DNA of 64,000 nt from Brassica napus (lineage: Eukaryota; Streptophyta; Magnoliopsida; Brassicales; Brassicaceae), in NCBI RefSeq assembly GCF_020379485.1, contig NC_063451.1, forward strand, positions 25,526,630 through 25,590,629, given 5' to 3'. The notes under the pieces were generated by a model. It was not told the DNA's origin, made no database searches, and saw only the letters and a list, made by a program, of their open reading frames with translations. This document shows positions 56,592 through 64,000 of the stretch, piece after piece. A program made the translations under genes and the position numbers. Positions within the stretch are counted from its first letter, which is position 1. Each line of letters opens with the position of its first letter.

Positions 56592-57541
56592 GTTCTACGT
56601 ACTTTTGTTGGTAGAGCCGCTGATTATTTTGGGTTCACAAAAAAGAGAGTTTAAAGTGTTAGTTTTTCATATACAGAAAATACTGAGAATCACTTTCAAT
56701 AAAGCACACACCTTAAACATTACAGCGAGTGTAGCTTCATAATATTTTTTGGGACATATCGTCACTCAAAGAGTTTGATAATCTTGCCACATATCGAAAA
56801 TATTTTAGGAGAACACTTGACAAAAATTTGTAACACTCATGCCATCTTCATATATATGTATGGAATTAACATACCTTCCCATCTTCATATAAAAATCTCT
56901 AATGACTTTCATGAATATTTCCGAACTAAAAACTCTAGTAGAGTTGCTGAGGTCACACCGTTTTGGCTGCGTACGTAGAGTATTTAGTAACATCTTCGAG
57001 AACAGGCCAAACACCAATGAGCATTTCTCCACTACTTACACTCACACTTATTATCAATATTAACTCAGAAAAAAGATTGATTAAAATTTATGTCGATCAC
57101 ACTTTAATTTCTGCATTTGAATGTATGAAAAAATGAGTCCACAGAGGACATGACGAATGTATGATGATTAAAGTGATGTAAATGTCAAAAAAAAACTACA
57201 TGAACTCCATTTGTTAACCATGATTCTTTTACCATTGGTGTAAGTCAATCCGACGTGTACCAATCAATTGCTTTTACAAAAGCTTAATAATACACACTTT
57301 TTTGCCTCATAACTTCTAGAGAGAGAGAGAGCATAAAATTCAACAAACTATTCTGAAGAAAGCAACTTTTCTTAGTCCTATTAATATACTATCTCTCCCT
57401 GGAGCTCTGTTACTTCATTTTCTCCACCTTTCTTCTCCTCAGATTCCTTTAGCCTTCAAAAGTTTCATATAAAGAAAAAAAATAGAGCTTTCTTCTCTTT
57501 CATTGTTCCTTTACACAGCATTGCAGCTTTTAATAAACTAA
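56592..57541 (+). promoter_or_regulatory. MYB61 proximal promoter
   Basis: 950 bp remain between the CACTA element and the MYB61 ATG. CATATAAAG at about 57467-57475 is a plausible TATA box, about 70 bp before the ATG, and a (GA)n stretch lies at about 57319-57332. No gene is supported here. Any enhancer further upstream is now displaced by about 8 kb. Confidence 0.55.
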
Positions 57542-58804
57542 ATGGGGAGACATTCTTGCTGTTACAAACAAAAGCTGAGAAAAGGGCTTTGGTCTCCTGA
57601 AGAAGACGAGAAGCTTCTCAATCACATCACCCATCATGGCCATGGCTGCTGGAGCTCTGTCCCCAAACTCGCTGGTAACATTCTTTAATTCAGGATAAAA
57701 AAAAAAGAAACTACCTTTGTGTAACTAAAAGTCTTGAGTCTGTCTGCTACAGGTTTGCAGAGATGTGGAAAGAGTTGTAGATTGAGATGGATCAATTACT
57801 TGAGACCTGATTTAAAGAGAGGAGCTTTCTCTCCAGAGGAAGAGAATCTCATCGTCGAGCTTCACTCTGTTCTCGGAAACAGGTAATTACAGAGGATAAA
57901 ATTTAAGTCTTGAGCCTCCTCTGTTTTTAAGGCTATGCTCTGTTTTAACATAGCCTTCTCTGTTTTTTTGCTCTGTTTTTAAAGCCTACTCTGTTTTTTT
58001 CCTCTGTTTTTTTTTTTTTAAATCAGATGGTCACAGATTGCGTCTAGACTTCCGGGAAGAACCGACAACGAGATCAAGAATCTATGGAACTCTAGCATAA
58101 AGAAGAAACTGAAGCAAAGAGGCATTGACCCGAACACACACAAACCCATCACCGAAGCTGACAACAACAAACCAACAAGAGGCAGCAACAACGACCACAA
58201 GTCTCCTAGCTCCTCTGCTGCAACTAACCAAGACTTCTTCCTGGAAAGGCCATCTGATTTCTCAGACTACTTCGGTTTTCAGAAGCTTAACTTCAACTCC
58301 AACCTTACACCTGAGTCTTCACTCTGCTCCATGGTTCCGGGGCAGTTTAGCCTCGGAAACATGGTTGGTTCTGTCTTTCAGACACCCGTTTGCGTAAAGC
58401 CTTCGATTAGTCTTCCTCCGGATAACAGTTCGAGTACTGTCTCCAGAGGAGACCATACAGCATCTAACTGGGAGTTTCAGACAAACAACACTTCGAACTT
58501 CTTCGAAAATAGCGGTTTCTCATGGTCAATCCCTTCTTCTTCAGTAACCAAACCTAATCCTAACTTTGAAGAAGTGAAATGGTCAGAGTATTTGAACACA
58601 CCGTTCTTCAACGGAAGCACGGTACAGAGTCAAAGCTCTCAGCAGATCTACATCAAATCAGAGGGAGAGTACTTAGCCAAGGTTTCGAACATTACAGATC
58701 CTTGGAGCCAAAGCCAGAACGAGAATTTAAGCACACCCGAAGCTAGTGACGTGTTCTCCAAGGATCTTCAGAGAATGGCCGTCTCTTTTGGTCAGTCCCT
58801 TTAG
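57542..58804 (+). CDS. MYB61: R2R3-MYB transcription factor MYB61
   Basis: Three exons (57542-57674, 57753-57882, 58027-58804) encode 346 residues, with introns at the two usual R2R3-MYB positions. R2 has Trp residues in [20 protein letters not shown] and RLRWINYL; R3 begins [12 protein letters not shown] and ends [19 protein letters not shown]. The start [15 protein letters not shown] and the end [16 protein letters not shown] match Arabidopsis MYB61 (AT1G09540) as I recall it. MYB61 is a nuclear activator that binds AC-type elements and is linked to resource allocation: seed-coat mucilage, lignin and xylem, lateral roots and stomatal aperture. The coding sequence is intact. A CACTA element in its upstream region may alter expression. 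Confidence 0.96.
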
Positions 58805-60426
58805 CTTTTCTTTTAATTCTAACAGATGTATAGAACAAAAACATATACCATATACACATACGTAGAGTGGAGCTAAGTGTTCTGTATATTCATGGGGGTG
58901 AAAATTGAGCTGTCTTTTATTTGTTAAGTGTGTTTTATACGTCAATTCTTCTTCTATCTTATGCAAACCTTTCAGTCTCATAGTACTATATATTCATTTA
59001 TTTTTTGTTTCGTTGTTGATGATGATGTGTAGTACTCTTGATGGTTTTAGATGTCTAAAGTTTGCAATTACTCTGTTGAAGAACAATGATGAACGTAATA
59101 AATCAGTTTCTGTCTGTTTCTGTGAATGAGTTGTGATCCTGAGTCACATCCTTAACCATTTTTCACACCTGTGATTAATTACAAGACAAAACAGAAGACA
59201 CAAAGAAAACACTTAATTAAAGCAAAACATAATTAGTAAACTAAAGTGGGAATTAACTCAACTAATAAGAAGTGACATTTTTTTAGAAATGATCTAGTTT
59301 AAGGGTATTTTCTATTTTATTCCTTAAAATGGACGAATTTTAAAATAGAGATAAATATCTGTCAACTGTATATTTTTTTGACTTTTAAAAAGAATATTTT
59401 AATATTTTAAAACTAATACTTTTATTTAAAAAGTTGCAAAAATGATTTCTTTTTATTGAATTTAATGACTGATCACATATATGAAAAAAATGGAATCGAA
59501 TACACTTAATTTCTGGCTATTATAAACTTTGGGGAAAAAGGCTGTATTTTTGTTTAGTCTTCTTCTCTTGTACGTGCTTTTTGAAGAGTCTTATCAGAAA
59601 ATTGGACTTGTCGCCATTGACCCAAAGCTTATGTTTTGGCCGGCGTCGGAATATTCTTTCGCCGTAGAAAATTCGGAGTAGGTAAAGAATTTTCACAAAA
59701 GGAAAATATCTGTTAAAAATATAGTTCGAAGATTTGACAGTTTGGAAATGATGTGATGGTTTTCACTAAAACTATCCGAAAGTCAAAATTGATTTACTTT
59801 ATACACGAATATTTTATAAGATTCCAATCCAACCATTTTTACCTTTTAGAAATAACGTAACGCAGTAACTCGACTGTTAAGTAAAAAGTATTAAGTGTTT
59901 GTTTTTTTATCGCTGATTTAATATAATATTAACTAATAATACTATCCGCTTTACGATGATCTATGCTTAACTACGTTACATGAATCGTTCTATGAAGATT
60001 CACGTCTGACCGGATTTACTTGCACCATATTGAAGATCCTTTGTAAGTCTTTTTTCTGTCTTCCGTAGTCTGTATAATTGTTTAATAAATTGTTTTCTAC
60101 GAGAATTGAAGTATGGACTTTTTATAACGTGCAATCTAAAAAAAAATTACATAGTCTGAGATTCGAATCTTAGATCTGAGTGGAGAAACCTACAAATGTT
60201 TGTTTGGCTTTAAATTTTACGACAATATTAAGAATTTGTTTGGCATAATGAACTATCAGTTTTCTCAAAAAAAATCTGTTAACTATTGGTTGGCAGATAA
60301 ATTGACACAAACACATTTATGGAATCCCTTCACTGCCTTTCTATGAAAATCAAAGACTCAACAATATAATAAAGTGTAACAAACATCTCGTTAACAACGT
60401 TTCTTGTGACAATCAGTCTGTGAACT
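58805..60426. other. MYB61 3' flank and intergenic DNA
   Basis: AT-rich, no gene supported on either strand. It contains the MYB61 3' UTR and, at its right end, the 3' flank of the minus-strand esterase gene. The two genes converge. Confidence 0.6.
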
Positions 60427-62197
60427 TTACTTTTTTGCTCTTTCGAAATACCAATCTCCAACAGCTACAGCAATCCCCTGTATTTTTTGTTCCAACAACA
60501 AGGCATCAACAACAGGATTTCAAATCCAAACAAAAGTGTGTTCGAAACAATATAAAAAGTACTCATTATCATCAACCAACTGCGTTTTTTCTCACCTTAT
60601 CTTCACCAGGTTGAGAATTTCCAGGAAACCAAGTGTCTTTTCTCTCAGCTAGACAATGAGCCCAGTGCGAGCTAATAAACATTCCGTTCTTGCTTGACAT
60701 CGAAAAGGTCTTTAAGGCATCTAACATACTCATCTTGAAACCTGTAGTAGGTTTCATGAAATTATCATTAGTAACCTTCCAGGATCATCAAACCTAGTTG
60801 ATATGGCCGAGTTGGTCTAAGGCACCGGATTAAGGTTCTGGTCCTAAAGGGCGTGGGTTCAAAGAGTTGTACATTTCATAAAAACATCATTAGTTACCTT
60901 CCAAGAATTGCATCTGAGAGGCGTTGCACTTGAAGCTGGAGCTGCAATTATGCCAACTGCCACTCGGATCAGCAGATGGTGGAGCTATACTACTTTCAAT
61001 CTGCATAGAAAAAAACAAGATAGTCTTCTTGCTGGCTTAGAATAAAAAAAATATTGCCAGGGAGCTCTACTCGATTGACTGAGTAGATATGGCCACGGGT
61101 CAGCGATCGGGGCTTATAAATCAAGAAGTATAGATTCACCTAATTTATCTTTATCACCTTACCCTAAAAGAAATTTCCTAGAAATGTACTAATTTATTCA
61201 CATGTTTTATTAAGGAAACCCCTAAAAACAGCAATTTGCTAGAGTTTTGTTATTCTAAACAGCAATTTGCTAGAGTTTTGTTATTCTCTTTTATGCGAGT
61301 TCATAAAATTCACCAAAACCGCACACATAGTTAAAGACAAAGAAAATCACATGATTCAGTAATAAGTTACCTGCCACGAATCAAATGCCGAGTTGAGAAT
61401 AAATAATGGGGACTTGACTTGGTTGATTATGTTTTGAGGGAAAAAGCACTGTGAAATATTGAAACCAAGTTAAGTAATGAGGAAGCGTGTACATGTGCCA
61501 GGAAATCCATACCGAAGTTGCATCAAGATGGCTTGTACATGTGCGAGGAAGCGTATTTTGTAAACCCTAAAAGTTAAGAAAAACATATTTGTGGTTAGCT
61601 TCAAGTCTTCAACCAACTTTATCATCATCATGACTTCATAACGTTGCACACTTGTACTGGTACCTGGGTATTTACGACACCAAAATACATACGCCTTAAA
61701 GAACGAGCTCCAGATATATAAACCCTTCATTTACAAACAAGACACAAACCAGTCAATATGTTGACTCTGGAGTATTTCAATCTCGGTGCACCGGAAATAT
61801 ATTCATTAATTGGGCCGGATGATGATAAATAAGTTTTTCATAAAAGAAAAAGAAATATTGAGTTTTGAAATTATATAAATATGAATCTAAAATATTATAC
61901 ATTCACGTAATCAATATATAAACTTTAAAACAGATATTTGGTCAATCGTATTCTTTTCTAAGTATTTTAGCTTTTTCTTATTTGATTCACTTTATTTACA
62001 ACACAGTATATATTAATTTTCATCATCAATTGCACGAAGTTCGTTTGAAAAAAAAATTACTCACGCATCGAGGAAAAAGCCAGCATCGCTCATGCATTTT
62101 ACTTTAGTGGTAGGAGGAAACAAACTACTGAAATCATCGCAGCGTAAAATCGCTGAAAGACCCCCAGAAGAACATTCGTTGGGCAAAGCCTTTAAAG
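60427..62197 (-). pseudogene. Pectin acetylesterase, 3' part; 5' end cut by transposons
   Basis: Seven minus-strand exons join in phase: 62197-62066, 61724-61664, 61566-61513, 61448-61371, 61000-60898, 60741-60596 and 60477-60427. They read through [20 protein letters not shown] and [96 protein letters not shown] and GIAVAVGDWYFERAKK. This is the plant CAZy CE13 / Notum-like family, which removes acetyl groups from cell-wall pectin. The nucleophile motif, usually GCSAGG, is ECSSGG here; the Asp (SAFDSWQ) and His (SHWAHC) are kept. The tail after AKK looks short. The N-terminal 150 or so residues are missing: a LINE 3' end and an LTR occupy the position. Next to MYB61, as AT1G09550 in Arabidopsis. 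Confidence 0.88.
60797..60863 (+). pseudogene. Truncated tRNA-Leu(AAG)
   Basis: GTTGATATGGCCGAGTTGG, an anticodon arm CCGGA-TTAAGGT-TCTGG (anticodon AAG), the long Leu-type variable arm and GTGGGTTCAAA follow tRNA-Leu order exactly, but the sequence leaves the tRNA in the T loop, so the 3' T-stem and acceptor strand are missing. It lies in an intron of the pectin acetylesterase gene, on the opposite strand, flanked by imperfect 32-bp direct repeats (60752-60783 and 60874-60905). Confidence 0.85.
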
Positions 62198-62492
62198 GGC
62201 AGAGAAACAACGTTTTGCACAACCAAACATCGATCCCAGCGCTTGTGATCTTCAAAGAAATCAACCGAACCATCATCAATACAATCCATGCCAGGAGACG
62301 TAGAAGACGATTCCAAAACCTTATGGCTAGTTGGCTGATTTAATCTCAGTCTAATTACACATGTCTGGATAAGTTCTAATGTTTTTTTGTTTTTTATCTC
62401 TTTTTGCCAAGAAATCATTTGTATAGGAAACAACTTTGTAACATTTTCTTTCATTTATGATATTAACATTCTTAGCAAAAAAAAAAAAAAAA
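62198..62492 (+). mobile_element. LINE 3'-end fragment with poly(A), inserted in the esterase gene
   Basis: The plus strand reads [20 protein letters not shown] to [20 protein letters not shown], the typical C-terminal tail of plant LINE ORF2, then a 3' UTR and an A tract starting at 62477. AAAGCCTTTAAAG at 62185-62197 and AAAGTCTTTAAAG at 62490-62502 flank it as a 13-bp target duplication with one mismatch. The copy is strongly 5'-truncated. Confidence 0.82.
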
Positions 62493-62502
62493 GTCTTTAA
62501 AG

Positions 62503-64000
62503 TGTTATAAACCATTTAGTGATCGACCCATTTATCAGCCCGTGTAGCAAGACGGGCCAAGCCCATCCGCAGGATCATACTGGCGCCTATCTACTCTTGT
62601 GTTTATCTACATTATAGTTGGTGTTTATCTTACGTATTGCTAGTCATTATCTAGTTAAGGATAAGTACGATCTCATGTCGATCCAGTACTTAGACCGTCA
62701 TTACCATATGTATATAAAGACCAGTTGGTCGACCTAATAATACACACAAGTTCTCCTCTTCATTCACAACACGTTATCAGCACGACCTTGTCTCTAAACC
62801 CTTCCAAAAATCCACCACCCATAAATCAGAAACCAAACGATCTCTTGCTATTTTCCGGCGACTCCGAAAGCTCTTCCAGTCGCCTCCTTTTCTCTCTGTC
62901 AGCAACCAGCAGCAGCTCTCTCTCCTCACAGACCGTTCAACTCATCACAAAAGGTTCAGGTATCTTCAGAAAACTCAAAACAAAACCAAAAAGGATTTAA
63001 ACCCTCAGCCGCATACATACAGCTACATCTAGCCGTATGTCTTTGCAGAATAAAATCTAAAACCCTAATCTATTTTCAAAGCTTAAATCTCGTCTTGTTT
63101 CACCCTGTTTAAGCTTGTTTGATTTTTTTTTAATCTTCCTGATGTGAGTTAATTGCTAGAACCTTTTAGGTTGAAAATTACACCAATTTTTTTTTTACAT
63201 ATCCAACTGCTGCATGAACTTAATCTGATTGTTTGCTTGCATTAGAAACTTGTTCTTGAATGTTTAAAGTCTTTCTCTGATATGTTGAAATCGACTAGAA
63301 CCTGTCTCAAATTTGAAAGAATTTTTTTAATATTTTTAAGATAAATCTGATTTTTCTTATAGATAAATCTGAAATTTTAAAGATAAATCCGATTTTTTTG
63401 ATAAATCCGACTGAAAACAATATATTATATATTTTAATTCGATTTTCCTTTTTTTTTTAAAACCTTATATCTTTATCTTAAAAAAAAAAAATAGGATTTT
63501 CAGCATTTATCAGAAAATATCGATTTTTTTTTTCTAATCCTACTAGGAATATGAATTGCTAGTATTTATCTGAAAATAAATAAATTTCGGATTATTACTG
63601 ATATACTAGCATTATCAAATCATTATATTTAATCTGATAAATATCAAAAACAAATAAAAGTAAGAAATGATTGCATTTTTTTGAAAATGTATAATAATCT
63701 GATTTCATGCATGGATTTAACTTTATCTCGATTTTGTATAGGTTTAACTTTACCTTCCTGCATATCACATGAAATCATCTGATTAGGATAGATCATTCAT
63801 ACTGATTAGTTTACTTTCATGTCGAAAATTGATAAAACTGATCATATTTCATGCAATGGATTTAACTTTATCCTAGATGTATAGGTTTAACTTTACCTTC
63901 CTGCATATACATGAAATCGTTTGGATCATTGAAAAAAAAATATTGTTATTTACTTGCATTGCTTGTATCCGACTGAAAGAGTATGTGAATGATCCGATTA
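62503..64000 (+). mobile_element. Copia-like LTR element, left LTR and leader; runs off the window
   Basis: The sequence from TGTTATAAACC has LTR character: a TATATAAAG promoter box at about 62712 and a transition near 62770 at ACACGTTATCAGCACGA, a tract that commonly follows the 5' LTR of certain plant copia elements and serves as primer-binding site. The LTR would be about 270 bp (62503-62773). A short leader frame (62725-63000) and very AT-rich DNA follow; no gag or pol is visible before the window ends, so a solo LTR with unrelated downstream DNA is not excluded. The remainder, about 63050-64000, holds no gene. Confidence 0.6.

Noticed and set aside
61470..61730. Minus-strand ORF of 86 codons as a new gene
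   Set aside because: It reads across two exons and an intron of the pectin acetylesterase gene in the wrong frame.

Overview
This is nuclear DNA from a flowering plant, almost certainly a Brassica or close Brassicaceae relative. The genes have many short introns with GT-AG borders, the intergenic DNA is AT-rich, and the single-copy genes closely match Arabidopsis genes that I recall lying in one neighbourhood of chromosome 1 (AT1G09450 to AT1G09550): haspin kinase, an X8-domain protein, a small PHD/zinc-finger protein, MYB61 and a pectin acetylesterase. The species and subgenome cannot be fixed from the sequence alone.

Layout, left to right. 1-4947: the 5' part of a CACTA (En/Spm) DNA transposon on the minus strand with a broken TNP2-type transposase, sitting against a LINE 3' end (to about 5140). 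5158-5360: a copy of the DNA now found, interrupted by later insertions, upstream of the haspin gene. 6423-24962: an RPS5/RPS2-type CC-NBS-LRR resistance gene on the minus strand, cut in two by a 16.6-kb Tat/ATLANTYS-type Ty3/gypsy element (7947-24554, LTRs of 468 and 475 bp, target duplication GTGTC). Inside that element a 2728-bp protease-reverse transcriptase-RNase H segment is repeated three times head to tail, and a spliced ORF with its own TATA box runs antisense to gag-pol. 26165-31626: a full-domain but inactivated LINE. 31984-34490: a small hAT-like element, a MITE-like element, AT-rich repeats and a short A-tailed insert.

34780-38265: haspin kinase, 15 exons, intact. 39236-40341: X8-domain, probably GPI-anchored cell-wall protein, intact. 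40789-44570: a tandem pair of zinc-finger genes, the first dead and the second open. 43835-48622: noncoding. 48623-56588: a second, complete CACTA element (AGT target duplication) that ends 953 bp upstream of the MYB61 start codon; its transposase is broken but its second gene is open. 57542-58804: MYB61, intact. 60427-62197: the 3' part of a pectin acetylesterase gene on the minus strand, cut at its 5' side by a LINE 3' end and a copia-like LTR that runs off the window; one of its introns holds a truncated tRNA-Leu.

The collinear host genes have unrelated housekeeping, cell-wall and regulatory roles, and there is no operon logic. The main story is nested transposon insertion into and around them: a resistance gene and an esterase gene destroyed, a MYB promoter split, and ancestral neighbours (PIF3 and others, from memory of Arabidopsis) missing. 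I found no clearly new biological system. The most unusual structures are the threefold internal pol repeat of the gypsy element, a start codon split by an intron that is conserved in two CACTA elements, and an intron present in one TNP2 copy but absent in the other.
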